A stretch of 64,000 bases of DNA from Promethearchaeota archaeon. Its GTDB lineage: Archaea; Asgardarchaeota; Lokiarchaeia; Sigyniarchaeales; SOKP01. Below are positions 7,501-16,141 of the stretch, piece after piece. The notes beneath the pieces were generated by a model that searched no databases, was not told the origin of the DNA, and saw only the letters and a program-made list of their open reading frames with translations. A program made the position numbers and the translations under genes. The stretch covers positions 1 through 64,000 of the forward strand of contig JAHLWS010000042.1 in NCBI GenBank assembly GCA_019057795.1, written 5' to 3'. The first letter of the stretch is position 1; every line of letters begins with the position of its first letter.

Positions 7501-10115
7501 ACTTTAATGAACTTATCAATATAACGGTTGAATATTATGATAATATTACTAAAAATGCTTTAACTGCTGAAATAGTTACATATGAATGGGATTATGGTTC
7601 TGGTTCAATTAATGCTGATCCAATAAATCCTGGATATTATACATTTGAACTTGACACTTCCTTAGCAACTAATGTTGGACTTTACAAATTCAAGGTAACT
7701 GCTTCACTCGAGAATCATACTAAAATCGAGGATTTCACGATAGATTTATTTATATTAGAAAGACCTACTACATTAAATGGTAGCAAATCTGTTGTTTATT
7801 TTAGTAAAAATATTTATGCTTTAAATTCTCAAAATTTTACATATGATTATGTGGACAATTTAACTGGTAATGCCATAGCAAATGCAGATGAATTAAGTTA
7901 TTTCTGGCAAAAACTCGATGAAAATAAAAACCCAATTCCAGGAGAAACAGGTTCAGGAAACTTAATTGAAACAATAACTCATAGGTATATATTGAATCTT
8001 CATACAGAACTAATGTCACTTGGAGAATATTTTGTTTACATTACTCTTGAAAAGAATAGTTATGAAATAAGAACGGGGATTATATCTCTGATTATCCAAG
8101 AGCGTCCAACTTTAATTAATGACACAGCATCATTTGGTACAGTTTTCGATTCCATTGATATGTATATAGCTAAAAACTATACGTTTTCATACAAAGATTT
8201 TCAAACGGGTAATGTATTAGAAAACTTAGATAATCAATCTTATAGTTATACAAGTACAAACCCTGCTGACTCAAGCGGACTAGGAACATTATTTTATGAT
8301 TCATTAAATCAAGAATATATTTTAGACTTAGATACAGAGAATAAATTAAATGGCACTTATACCATCTCGGTTAAATTAGATAAAGATAATTACACCACCC
8401 AAGAAGCTACAATTGTTCTCACTATAACCTATAGAGTTATTGATTATAAAACATATTTGAATTTAGTTTCTAGTGATCCTGTGGACCTTCAAACTGATGT
8501 ATATTGGAGAGATAATATTACGATAACATTTCATTTCACTACTGAATATCAATCAGAGGGGGAAGTTTTAGACGATCCTGATAGCGTCTATTTACAAATT
8601 CGTGATGATAATTTGATTCCTATCGGAAATCCAATTAATTTACTTGGATATAAAACAGTTATAGGAGAATATACATTTTCATTCAAAACATCTGAATATG
8701 GTTTAATAGGTGGTAATTCTTACGATCTATTAATAACAGCAGGAAAGACAGATTATACTCTTCCAGATCCATTAGTAATACCTTTTAAAGTGAATAGTGT
8801 ACCAGTAATTCTTAAAGTGGTTGATTACACGACTAATGTTGAGCTTTCTTCTTATAGGATCTCAGAATATTGGAATGTGGCGTTAAATCTAACATTACAA
8901 TTTGTAGAACAAGGTACAGGTGCTCCTATATCAGTAGCTTATGTCACTTTTGATTGGGCATATGGTTCAGGACAAATATTGCCTGATATATCTAAAGGGG
9001 CTGGATATTATTCATTTCTATTTGATACCGGTAATACTACTGAAGTTGGTGCTTTTAGTATTGATTTATTAGCAGTGAAGGTAAATTTCTCTAATGGTAT
9101 TCCAAGTCAAAATTTAATCATAGAGATTATTAACAGACCAACTAGTTTAAATGCAGACACGGGAGTTTTGTATCTATCTCATAACCTTTACTTAAGAGAT
9201 GCTTACAACTTTACATTTGAATATATTGATATTATAACTTCACAACTTTTAGCCAATGCTGATGAATTAAGCTTTGTTTTACAAAAACTTGATGAAAACG
9301 GAGTTCCTATTACTGGTGAGACTATTACAGGAGATTTAATTGAAACAGTAGATCATAAATACATTTTAGACCTTAACACAGAAAATTTAGAGCATGGAGA
9401 GTATTCTATTGTAATAACACTAAACAAGAGAAATCATGCTTTTAGAGTTTCTATTGTCTCATTAACAGTTAATAAGAGACAATTTAGTACAACGTTCTCT
9501 ATAGAGAGCTTGATAGAAATTGGTGCTGGAAACGCTTTGCAATTTCAAATAACGCTAACTGATCCTAATAATAACTCGGTTCCAATTATAGGAGCAAATG
9601 TATATATAATTATTTCGGGTACGAGATATGATTTTACAGATAATGGAGATGGAACTTATTCAGTTAGTATACCAGAAGTATCAGATCCATTCTTCATGCC
9701 TGAAACATATATAGGATATGTCAATATTGAAAAAGTAGATTATACTACTGAATCATCATCGATAACTATTGTAGTTAAAATGAGTGAAATATTTCCAGGT
9801 ATACCGATGTTTTACTTTATTATGATTGTGGGTGCTATAGTTGCTGTTGTTGGAAGTCTTGTTGCTTATAGAATGATTCAACAGGCGAGAATTCCTACTT
9901 TTGTTAAAAAAGTAAGAGAAATGAGCAAGAACATAAAAGGAAGGAAATTTATTTCGGACGCGCTTTTATACCCATCCAAAGAAGAGTACATGGTTAAAAT
10001 ACTAGGAGACAAATGGGAAATGCTTGGTTTATCGTTAGAAGAAATCTTAGGGATCGACGCAAAGAAGGAAATGAAATTGACCGAAGCGAAAAAAATCAAG
10101 GGAGGTGCTGAATAA
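4563..10115 (+). CDS. Giant membrane-anchored surface protein (DUF2341, LamG-like, tandem beta-sandwich repeats)
   Basis: An 1850-residue exported protein. A basic stretch and hydrophobic core (residues ~5-30, ILALLLMLMVINIPLYF) form a signal peptide or anchor. Residues ~60-160 resemble DUF2341 (SFQWRQCINITNPGG). Residues ~170-400 are a LamG/concanavalin-like fold (WWKFEEGSGTTAIDSLGNYN). After these come many Ig- or fibronectin-like modules rich in Asn-x-Ser/Thr, likely N-glycosylated. Two long units repeat at about 955-1180 and 1410-1640. One helix (about 1749-1771) is followed by ~78 charged cytoplasmic residues. The layout implies a large ectodomain with an intracellular tail, so a cell-surface adhesin or receptor. 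It overlaps the next gene by one base (TAATG), which implies co-translation with the cytosolic longin-like protein. The ligand is unknown. Confidence 0.8.
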   Translation: MTMKLTRNTKRRILALLLMLMVINIPLYFPTNYLNSNNASTTIEDQLDFESLTLSNDVGEDPWNNASFQWRQCINITNPGGYNLTDNFISISFDYATLVAEGKMQSDLDDVRIAENGVLRKYYIVIDYPSINTATVWFETNSTAGLSEYDTYLYFGNDTVGRATNYYMSNHPAGTSWWKFEEGSGTTAIDSLGNYNGTFRGGLPTYESTDPAIGDWNLDFDGTSDYISINDKVFEDSNIIDEITVSVWFKTDFTGSSYSSNWAFVDFDRSEYFNFYIRGDDGRIGFSSAATGYSGQNDFYGQTLDLNDGEWHFACIVYDGTDKMIYRDNGVMDSIWENAMGGRAFGTGTTRYGFIGDGSEASTDNGGRNNYYYDGEMDEVRYFDYAVSPNEIKWLANYYPLTTDLLAVTERAATVTIIVKDIDGRRVPGAEVSLWENLTHILNIPDIGAFTQNSSADGTVVFNGVPFGKYNITTNYTLNSVTYKEEYVYDSRTLIDGEVEFKGLIITHTIYVNLWTIDFEVDDWDGDPLNYGYININESGQVIEKLTLDFDGKATFRWLNSSSGYNYMLYYDNADYSTYNPTLLNWSTITRKDTKTTYLIYEENTDDSSASTYSVNVDTFLSGSSYANPGDITVIDASVNLTNMDNMTQVRIWYLDDTGHRFKELKDYSGLATADTFVYHPKEEETYDVYGLRLEIDGENSTTCNGVVEVSLTYAYNQNITTQMSKLNITIIDDTETVPVEGITVRIENNETKELVAELKTDDNGEAYGQINDDLVFWYKTGWTYNFSLWIVSQQRTFRVNYSDQYFNPSNLVFLDYYNYSLNSASSLIFELDLNYQNRISEFKNGTLFADVDVLWGQNMSFSINFTTSLDGGVIWVGDDGDGSTMTCTIKSTEFGNPTLFESSMTFIGDGNYSIKINSSQFSAGDYGKSYIAVISGRKLFYNNPPNEAFIIQINSLSTGISVHNYTTLAELPSYSVSQYFNELINITVEYYDNITKNALTAEIVTYEWDYGSGSINADPINPGYYTFELDTSLATNVGLYKFKVTASLENHTKIEDFTIDLFILERPTTLNGSKSVVYFSKNIYALNSQNFTYDYVDNLTGNAIANADELSYFWQKLDENKNPIPGETGSGNLIETITHRYILNLHTELMSLGEYFVYITLEKNSYEIRTGIISLIIQERPTLINDTASFGTVFDSIDMYIAKNYTFSYKDFQTGNVLENLDNQSYSYTSTNPADSSGLGTLFYDSLNQEYILDLDTENKLNGTYTISVKLDKDNYTTQEATIVLTITYRVIDYKTYLNLVSSDPVDLQTDVYWRDNITITFHFTTEYQSEGEVLDDPDSVYLQIRDDNLIPIGNPINLLGYKTVIGEYTFSFKTSEYGLIGGNSYDLLITAGKTDYTLPDPLVIPFKVNSVPVILKVVDYTTNVELSSYRISEYWNVALNLTLQFVEQGTGAPISVAYVTFDWAYGSGQILPDISKGAGYYSFLFDTGNTTEVGAFSIDLLAVKVNFSNGIPSQNLIIEIINRPTSLNADTGVLYLSHNLYLRDAYNFTFEYIDIITSQLLANADELSFVLQKLDENGVPITGETITGDLIETVDHKYILDLNTENLEHGEYSIVITLNKRNHAFRVSIVSLTVNKRQFSTTFSIESLIEIGAGNALQFQITLTDPNNNSVPIIGANVYIIISGTRYDFTDNGDGTYSVSIPEVSDPFFMPETYIGYVNIEKVDYTTESSSITIVVKMSEIFPGIPMFYFIMIVGAIVAVVGSLVAYRMIQQARIPTFVKKVREMSKNIKGRKFISDALLYPSKEEYMVKILGDKWEMLGLSLEEILGIDAKKEMKLTEAKKIKGGAE
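7425..9480 (+). repeat. Internal duplicated ectodomain unit (two copies, about 7425-8105 and 8795-9480)
   Basis: Within the giant surface protein, copy 1 has landmarks LPSYSVSQYFNELINIT, FDWAYGSG-like YEWDYGSGSI, ERPTTLN, ANADELSYFWQKLDEN and GNLIETITHRYILNL. Copy 2 has LSSYRISEYWNVALNLT, FDWAYGSGQI, NRPTSLN, ANADELSFVLQKLDEN and GDLIETVDHKYILDL in the same order. The stretch between them (about 8106-8794) is a more diverged relative. This indicates expansion by tandem duplication of roughly 230-residue units. Confidence 0.8.
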
Positions 10116-11218
10116 TGCCAGTAGGTTTAGTAGTTATGAGATGGGACGAACGAGTTGGTACAGAAATCTTAGCAAAATATCCCGAAGAGATAGTAATCAC
10201 TGACAAAACGCTTATGCAAGTGTACAGCACTCACGAGTATAGCGGAGAATCTGGGATGATAAGCTTAATGGTTGGCTCGTTAAACATAGCTTCCTATTAT
10301 ACTGGACCCGAAAAGGGGTATTATATACTCTTACTTTTAAATCTGGACGACGACCCCGACGCGTATGAAGGAGGGTTAGCGGACGCATCAAGGATAATCT
10401 TACAAAACCTTGAAGACGACACGTATGTACAGTTTGTTCCTTCTTTATTCAGGAGATTGTCGGTGTATCCGACCTTAAACGAAGAGCAGCGATTAGCAAT
10501 GACGTATCAAGACGAAATTAAAAGGATGATCATCAACCGACTAAGGGAAGAAGGTACGGTCTCAAAATCAGAGTTAATGGTTTGGCTAAAAGACAGATAT
10601 AAGCAAGGATTTGTCGATTTAGAAGGCGTATTAATTGAATTGATTAAAAGAGAAATCATAAAAGAAACTTCAGTAAAGGGTATGCCCTCTGAATTGATTT
10701 TTCTTACTAATGACATTTTGATGTTGCGAGTCCCTCCAGTTCAATTACTTAAAGACCCTTCCGATAAAGGGTTACCTTCTCAATTAGCCACAGACTATAG
10801 AACTGAGATTAAAAAATACTTCCAAAACTATCGTCCTTCCGAGCAAGACAACCTAAGAGTTATCGAAATTATCATCAATCCCCAAGTTTACGAGACATTA
10901 CGATTGTTAAGAACTGCAATTGTAACCAAGAACGACCTTGAGAAGCTAAAGAAGAAAGGCGTTGAAGACATTGACGATGTTTTGAAAATGCTATGGGAAT
11001 GCCAAATGATTCAAGTGTTCCAAGACGATAGAAATAACGAATATTACGCTTTAATATCAGATTTTTACGTAGATAAGATATTTCCGAAGTACTTGTTGAA
11101 CATCATTAAAGCTGAATACGAGAAGAAATCAAAAGCCGATCAAGTTTTATTAGAATATTTAACAGTTCTTGAGAATACATATGTTAACTTAAAATCAGCA
11201 GTTAAAATCGAAGAATAA
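10115..11218 (+). CDS. Longin/roadblock-like domain protein with winged-helix regions
   Basis: A 367-residue cytosolic protein with no signal or membrane segment. Residues ~1-115 (VGLVVMRWDERVGTEILAKYP, here split as VGLVVMRWDE and RVGTEILAKYP, then GYYILLLLNLDDDPDAYEGG) have the strand-helix pattern of small longin/roadblock folds seen widely in Asgard proteins. Residues ~130-215 (IKRMIINRLREEGTVSKSEL, then LIELIKREIIKE) and ~260-320 (TLRLLRTAIVTKNDLEKL, then VLKMLWECQMIQVF) look like two winged helices. It begins on the last base of the surface-protein stop codon, with AAGGGAGGTG upstream, so the two are co-translated. I infer that it binds the receptor's cytoplasmic tail or a GTPase. No exact family is recognised. 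Confidence 0.6.
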   Translation: MPVGLVVMRWDERVGTEILAKYPEEIVITDKTLMQVYSTHEYSGESGMISLMVGSLNIASYYTGPEKGYYILLLLNLDDDPDAYEGGLADASRIILQNLEDDTYVQFVPSLFRRLSVYPTLNEEQRLAMTYQDEIKRMIINRLREEGTVSKSELMVWLKDRYKQGFVDLEGVLIELIKREIIKETSVKGMPSELIFLTNDILMLRVPPVQLLKDPSDKGLPSQLATDYRTEIKKYFQNYRPSEQDNLRVIEIIINPQVYETLRLLRTAIVTKNDLEKLKKKGVEDIDDVLKMLWECQMIQVFQDDRNNEYYALISDFYVDKIFPKYLLNIIKAEYEKKSKADQVLLEYLTVLENTYVNLKSAVKIEE

Positions 11219-11260
11219 ATTTTATTTTTAACTTTTTTTTTAAATCTTATCTTTTTTTAG
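11219..11260 (+). terminator. Poly-T terminator region after the surface-protein operon
   Basis: Directly after the stop codon come three T-runs of five, nine and seven bases, a typical archaeal intrinsic terminator. The next gene begins about 110 bases further on. Confidence 0.5.
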
Positions 11261-11372
11261 TTATGGAGTGTTATTGAATTAGTTATATCTTCTTATTACT
11301 GATCATATTTTTATTTCCATTACTAAATAAAAAAATTTTTCAATCTTAATCAATTATTATTTTTGATGTATT

Positions 11373-12689
11373 ATGGATAGTACAGAAAAATATTTAGATA
11401 CGCCAGAAGCAATAGGTTTAGATGGTATTGATTTAGAGAAATATATTATCGCAAGTTATATCATCAAGCGACCAAAAGGAATGAATGTGAATTATTTATC
11501 CCGATTTGCGGCAATTGAACAATCGACAGGAACTTGGGTTCGAGTACCGGCTGAAACTGAAGAAGTGAGAAAAAATCATGTGGCTCGGGTATTAGGTGTC
11601 TATGAAATACCACATTACGAATATGTGATTCCAAAGGATGTTAAGGAGCGATTATATTTCGTTCAGATTGGTTTCCCAATAATAAATATTAAGGGAGATG
11701 GAATTCCAATGCTTCTTACTTCAGTTATTGGCAATATTAGTATTACACATGGACTGAAATTAGTTGATCTCGCGTTTCCAAAAGAATATTTAAAAGATTT
11801 CAAAGGTCCAAAATTTGGAATTGATGGGCTCAGAAAACTCTTGAAAGTGCCCGAAAGGCCATTGTTAAATAATATGGTAAAACCATGTACGGGACATACA
11901 TGTGACGTCGCTGCGGACTTAGTATATAAAGCTGCAGTTGGAGGCTGTGATGTCGTAAAAGATGACGAGTTAATTTCAAACCCATCGTTTAACACTTTAG
12001 AAGACAGAATTAGCGCAGTTATGGAAAGTATCGATAGAGCAGATTCAGAAAAAGGAGAGAAGACGCTATATACGATAAATATCACTAGTAAATTCCCAGA
12101 AATGTTTGAATACGCTGATAAAATGATCGAAATGGGCGCAAACGCTTTAATGATAAATTATCTCACAGCTGGTTTCGAAGCATTAAGAGCTATAGCTGAA
12201 GATCCTTCAATAAAAGTACCAATCTTAGGACACATGGATTTTGCAGGCGCATATTTTGGTGGTCATTGGACAGGATTAACAAGCATGCTAACTCTTGCTA
12301 AATTTCCAAGAATGTGTGGGGCTGATACAGTTGTCATTCCTGCACCGTATGGTAAGGCAGAGATATTAGATGAAAGGTACGAACAAAATTTAAAAGCTCT
12401 CAGATATCCGTTCCAACACATTAAACCTACTCTTCCAATGCCAAGTGGAGGAATCACGCAAGGAATGGTCGAAAAAACCATGAAAGAAGCAGGTACAGAT
12501 ATTTTAATTGGAAGTGGAGGGGGAATTCATAGCCACCCAGATGGTCCAATATCAGGTGCAAAAGCATTTAGGCAAGCAATTCATGCTGTAATGCAAGGGA
12601 TAAGTGTAAAGGAGTACGCTAAAGAACACAAGGAATTGGGAGTAGCCCTTGGAGTGTGGGGTACTGGAAAGACTGCTTTGATCGAATAA
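11373..12689 (+). CDS. RuBisCO-like protein (form IV), large-chain family
   Basis: A 438-residue member of the RuBisCO large-chain family. Recognisable blocks: IEQSTGTW (Glu60 equivalent), TSVIGN, NNMVKPCTG, GGCDVVKDDE (carbamylated-Lys site, Lys196, Asp198, Glu199), GKAEI (loop 6) and SGGITQGM, then GSGGGIHSHPDGPISGA. Lys175 is kept (K170), but the Lys177 position is Cys172 and the His-Arg-x-x-His block reads GHMDFAG. These losses mark RuBisCO-like proteins that act as enolases or isomerases rather than CO2-fixing carboxylases. The substrate is unknown; characterised relatives work in methionine salvage and other sulfur or sugar pathways. It is a single gene with a T-rich terminator. AMP phosphorylase lies 15 kb away, but this copy should not be read as the form III partner. 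Confidence 0.85.
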   Translation: MDSTEKYLDTPEAIGLDGIDLEKYIIASYIIKRPKGMNVNYLSRFAAIEQSTGTWVRVPAETEEVRKNHVARVLGVYEIPHYEYVIPKDVKERLYFVQIGFPIINIKGDGIPMLLTSVIGNISITHGLKLVDLAFPKEYLKDFKGPKFGIDGLRKLLKVPERPLLNNMVKPCTGHTCDVAADLVYKAAVGGCDVVKDDELISNPSFNTLEDRISAVMESIDRADSEKGEKTLYTINITSKFPEMFEYADKMIEMGANALMINYLTAGFEALRAIAEDPSIKVPILGHMDFAGAYFGGHWTGLTSMLTLAKFPRMCGADTVVIPAPYGKAEILDERYEQNLKALRYPFQHIKPTLPMPSGGITQGMVEKTMKEAGTDILIGSGGGIHSHPDGPISGAKAFRQAIHAVMQGISVKEYAKEHKELGVALGVWGTGKTALIE

Positions 12690-12734
12690 AATGTAACTTC
12701 TTTTTTATTTTATTTTTTGTTTTATTTTCAAACT
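12690..12734. terminator. T-rich terminator between convergent genes
   Basis: Between the convergent RuBisCO-like and HEAT-LRR genes lie T-runs of six, four and six on the plus strand, ending the RuBisCO-like transcript. The minus-strand gene reads into the same AT-rich block. Confidence 0.4.
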
Positions 12735-13691
12735 TTATTCTATGTATCTTTTTAATAAAACTCGTATATTGGGATTAAAATCATCATTTTTTACAACCTC
12801 CACAATAGAATTGCCACATAAATCTAAATACTGGAGTTTTGGTAATTGTTTGAGGTCTTTTAGATTCACTGAATCGCTAATTTTATTGTTTGATAATATT
12901 AGATGGGTCAAATATTTTAGTTTAATCAATCCTTTTATGTTTTTAATTTGATTATTTGAAAGATCCAATCTTTTTAAATGATTTAAATTGTGTAAACCTG
13001 ATATCTCAGAAATTTCCCGAATGTTGTTTTTCCAACCCCATGGAGTGCCTTTAACTTCAAATTCAAGATAATCTGATAAATCTAATTTTTCAACCAATAA
13101 TGTATTAGGTTCTAGTTCAAAATATACATTCGGAATTTTTTCTATTAGGTGTTTTACAGTTAAATAATTAATTAAAATTTCGGCTAGTTGTGTAGTGGTA
13201 AAACTTTTAATTCTATTTGTTTTGAGTAGGGCTTTTAGAGATTTTTTATACTTTTTATTCTCAAAACCTTTTTCAACACTCAAAAATTGAATCTTTTTAA
13301 TTTTCTTCAATTGCTCGATTAAAATTAATTTAGAATCACGAGAATTCATTTTTACTAAATTTTTTATTACAGTAATTAAGCAATTATAAGAAGTTTCGTG
13401 CTGAATTGCCCATTTAAATAGAATTAAAGTATTATTTAGATAATTTTTACCAATATAATTAGCAGAAGCGTTCCTTACAATCTCACTTGAATCAGAAAGT
13501 AATAGGTTTTCGAAGAAATTGAATAATTTCTCATCTTTTAAATTTATTTTACCTAAGATATTAATAGAATCTGCTCTAATTATATCTTCCTCGTAGTTCT
13601 CAATGATAGAAATCAACAAATTAGTGGCAGAAGATTTATCTAAGAGTTTATTACAATACTCTTCAAATATAGTTTGAGGATTTAACTCCAT
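12735..13691 (-). CDS. HEAT-like + leucine-rich-repeat protein (paralogue 1)
   Basis: A 318-residue intracellular protein. The N-terminal ~130 residues are paired helices of HEAT/armadillo type (ENLLLSDSSEIVRNASANYI). A linker (FTTTQLAEILINYLTVKHL) is followed by ~4 leucine-rich repeats (LKRLDLSNNQIKNIKGLIKL, then LTHLILSNNKISDSVNLKDL). It shares this plan with two longer proteins at 19133-20515 and 20529-22028. All three have the block ENLL-S/I-S-D-S after the first helices and the same linker. No signal peptide or membrane segment is present. LRRs of this type bind proteins; the partner is unknown. Start ATG 13691 matches the paralogue N-terminus. Confidence 0.8.
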   Translation of the reverse strand: MELNPQTIFEEYCNKLLDKSSATNLLISIIENYEEDIIRADSINILGKINLKDEKLFNFFENLLLSDSSEIVRNASANYIGKNYLNNTLILFKWAIQHETSYNCLITVIKNLVKMNSRDSKLILIEQLKKIKKIQFLSVEKGFENKKYKKSLKALLKTNRIKSFTTTQLAEILINYLTVKHLIEKIPNVYFELEPNTLLVEKLDLSDYLEFEVKGTPWGWKNNIREISEISGLHNLNHLKRLDLSNNQIKNIKGLIKLKYLTHLILSNNKISDSVNLKDLKQLPKLQYLDLCGNSIVEVVKNDDFNPNIRVLLKRYIE

Positions 13692-13762
13692 TATGCGATA
13701 ATATTTATAATTAAATGTTTGTACACTGATTTATTAATTAAAGATGATCTAAAAATAAAAAT

Positions 13763-14950
13763 TTAAGTAAATTTGCGTTCAGAAATTTGTTTAAACAAAT
13801 CTTTAATGGTTGCTTTGAGTTTATTGAATGGTCTTAAATTTCCCGAAAAGGGCGTACCGATGCCATGATATAAAATTGGTTCTATCTGGGCTTCTACATT
13901 TTCGATCTTCCTTAAATTTCCTTCAGATAAGCAAGAAAGAAAATAGTCATTTTGATATTTTCTAAAAGTTAAAAATCGATACTTTTGAAACCCCAATTTA
14001 ACAGCAATCCACCGTGGATACGCGCCAGTGTTTCCTAATGTATTAGCAGCAATTGCCTCGATTTTGGCAGTTAGTAGCGATTCTTTCATTTCCATCTCTT
14101 CCTCTAGATTCTCAAATTCTCCCGGTACTTCTACGTTCAATTGACCTTCTTTATCAAGTAAGAGCGAAATTACACCAATCGACATTGATGACAATCCAAT
14201 GTAATCAATTCTTATCCAATCCTCTAAATATGGAATTTCTTGGTCTGAAAATACATCCTGTAATTGTAAATATTCCTTTAAGATAAAAATAAGATAACCC
14301 TTAAACTTATTATCAATTTCAAATTTTTCTATTTTTGTTAAATTGTTAATATCTTTACCTCGTACTAGTTCTGAATAATACTTCGCCATTTGTTCGAGAA
14401 ACCACTTTCCCTTTTTATCGGGAAAAACTCCATAGATTAAATATATGATATTATTCTTTTCGAAGAATTGGCATTTTACATCTTCGTTATTTTCGGATTT
14501 GAGGAGCATTTTGTCAAGGTCTCCACCTAAAATACTAGTAGCTATGAAATCTAAGTTATTTGATAATTCTAATAAATAATGTAATCTATCATTACTTGCA
14601 AATAAGGGGGTTCTCTCTACCGAGGTTATTCCACAGAATTGTATGTATTCTCCGTCCCCCCCATTTCCTCCCCCTTTTAATATAATCTTTTCGTCGTCTA
14701 AAGAAAATTTAGATGCTACTTGCTTTACTCTGACTTTACCTTTTAATTTTGAGGAAGCTGTTATAGTTTTGGGTCTAAATTGTTGAGGGGAAAGCTTTTT
14801 CGACTCATTATTTTCGGGATCCAAATATTCAAACAAATTTGCTAAGAATTTTCTACATCTGGGGCAAAGTTGGTCTTCTGGATATGGTTTTACAATTGTA
14901 TAACCACAATCTTTGCACTTTAGGGTTTTACTATTGACTCCTCTAAAAAT
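13763..14950 (-). CDS. Uncharacterised zinc-ribbon protein, start codon uncertain
   Basis: No family recognised. The frame is open from an in-frame TAA at 14956-14954 to 13763. Its first part encodes a zinc ribbon, KCKDCGYTI, then 12 residues on LCPRCRKFL (CxxC...CxxC, Cys codons from 14917). The rest, about 360 residues, is soluble, with a glycine-rich loop (KGGGNGGDGEYIQF) and acidic helices. No ATG, GTG or TTG occurs upstream of the zinc ribbon. The first conventional start, TTG 14836, would remove it entirely. I give the extent from ATT 14950 as a possible AUU start, with GGAG ten bases upstream; another explanation is a mutated or misread start. It lies between the HEAT-LRR gene and hisC on the same strand. 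The zinc ribbon is clear; start and function are not. Confidence 0.55.
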   Translation of the reverse strand: MFRGVNSKTLKCKDCGYTIVKPYPEDQLCPRCRKFLANLFEYLDPENNESKKLSPQQFRPKTITASSKLKGKVRVKQVASKFSLDDEKIILKGGGNGGDGEYIQFCGITSVERTPLFASNDRLHYLLELSNNLDFIATSILGGDLDKMLLKSENNEDVKCQFFEKNNIIYLIYGVFPDKKGKWFLEQMAKYYSELVRGKDINNLTKIEKFEIDNKFKGYLIFILKEYLQLQDVFSDQEIPYLEDWIRIDYIGLSSMSIGVISLLLDKEGQLNVEVPGEFENLEEEMEMKESLLTAKIEAIAANTLGNTGAYPRWIAVKLGFQKYRFLTFRKYQNDYFLSCLSEGNLRKIENVEAQIEPILYHGIGTPFSGNLRPFNKLKATIKDLFKQISERKFT

Positions 14951-15049
14951 GTTTTACCAACTCCGCCAAAAAAATTAGGATAGATAATAAAAACTAATAA
15001 ATAATAATTAATGTTTGGAAATAAAAAAGTTTGTAAATCTTAGTAAAGA

Positions 15050-16141
15050 TTATAAATATTTCTCAGCAACAGTTTTAAATGCTTGTAAGAACTTATTATT
15101 TTCTTCTTTTGTTCCAATAGTTATTCTAAGATAGTTATAAAGGTCCGGCTTACTGAAGTGTCGTACTAAGATTTTGATATCTTTTAAATCCCATAAAAAT
15201 TTTAAAGTAGTTGATTTATCATCAAATTTAATAAAAATAAAATTCGCATCTGAGGGTAGCACGCTGATACCTGCATACTTATTAAGTATTTCTGACAATC
15301 TTTTTCTTTCTGTGATTATATTCTTATTTTGATCGTATACTTTATTTCTATGTTTTATACAAGATAATGCTGCATGTTGTGCGATAGAATTTGTATTAAA
15401 AGGCAATTTAACTCTATTCATTTCTTTAACGATGGAAGCATCAGCTAAAGCGTATCCAATTCTTAAGGAAGCAAGCGAGAAAGCTTTTGAAAAAGATCTG
15501 CAAACGATTAAATTTTTTACATCTTTCAGTAATGGTAAACACGTATATTCTGAGAAATCAGCGTAGGCTTCGTCCACTACGACAATTCCAGGAAAATTGT
15601 GGCAAATTTTAAGAATAGTATCATTATCAAATGACTTCCCGTTAGGATCGTTTGGTGAATTTATAAAGAGTAATTTTCCTTTTTGGTTATAAGCACTTTC
15701 TGGTATAGCAAAATTGTCATCTAATTTAATCTCGGTGATTTTTGCGCCATAAAGATTAGCTAAAACTTTATATAATCCAAAAGTGGGATAAAATATAATA
15801 ACTTCATCTCCAAGATTAACAAATACTTTGAAAATTACATCCAAAATATCGCTGGAACCATTTCCTACAAAAACAGTATTTCTATTAGTTAATGTATCTT
15901 TATTTCTCAATAGTTGATTTAGAACCGCTTTACGAACCTCAAGAGCTAACGAATCGGGGTATTTTCGTAATAAATCTTTATTTTCTATAGCTAATTTTAA
16001 ATCATCTAGTATTTCTTGGATTGGGGGATATGCGTTTTCAGTTGTATTTAATTTTACCCAACCATCTCCTTCCGGTTGTTCTTCTGGTTCATAAGCGCTA
16101 TATTTTCGAAGATTTTCTCTAAATAACTTTTCTAATTCCAT
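15050..16141 (-). CDS. hisC: Histidinol-phosphate aminotransferase
   Basis: A 363-residue fold-type I PLP aminotransferase of HisC size. Landmarks: FVGNGSSDILD (cofactor phosphate-binding start), SPNDPNGKSF (substrate-binding Asn/Pro loop), VVDEAYADFSE (Asp binding the pyridine nitrogen, followed by Tyr), and CRSFSKAFSLASLRIGYA with the Schiff-base Lys. It exchanges the amino group between glutamate and imidazole acetol phosphate in histidine biosynthesis. Some archaeal HisC-like enzymes also act on aromatic amino acids. No other his genes are next to it, so it is not in a his operon here. Start ATG 16141 has a standard N-terminus (LEKLFRENLRKYSAYEPEEQ). Confidence 0.9.
   Translation of the reverse strand: MELEKLFRENLRKYSAYEPEEQPEGDGWVKLNTTENAYPPIQEILDDLKLAIENKDLLRKYPDSLALEVRKAVLNQLLRNKDTLTNRNTVFVGNGSSDILDVIFKVFVNLGDEVIIFYPTFGLYKVLANLYGAKITEIKLDDNFAIPESAYNQKGKLLFINSPNDPNGKSFDNDTILKICHNFPGIVVVDEAYADFSEYTCLPLLKDVKNLIVCRSFSKAFSLASLRIGYALADASIVKEMNRVKLPFNTNSIAQHAALSCIKHRNKVYDQNKNIITERKRLSEILNKYAGISVLPSDANFIFIKFDDKSTTLKFLWDLKDIKILVRHFSKPDLYNYLRITIGTKEENNKFLQAFKTVAEKYL

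Noticed and set aside
11663..12085. Antisense open frames within the RuBisCO-like gene, DNA ligase, AMP phosphorylase and hdrA
   Set aside because: They have no ribosome binding sites, no recognisable motifs, and mirror the codon pattern of conserved sense genes.
11373..12689. CO2-fixing form III RuBisCO
   Set aside because: Lys177 is Cys and the His/Arg substrate block is replaced; the sequence fits RuBisCO-like form IV.
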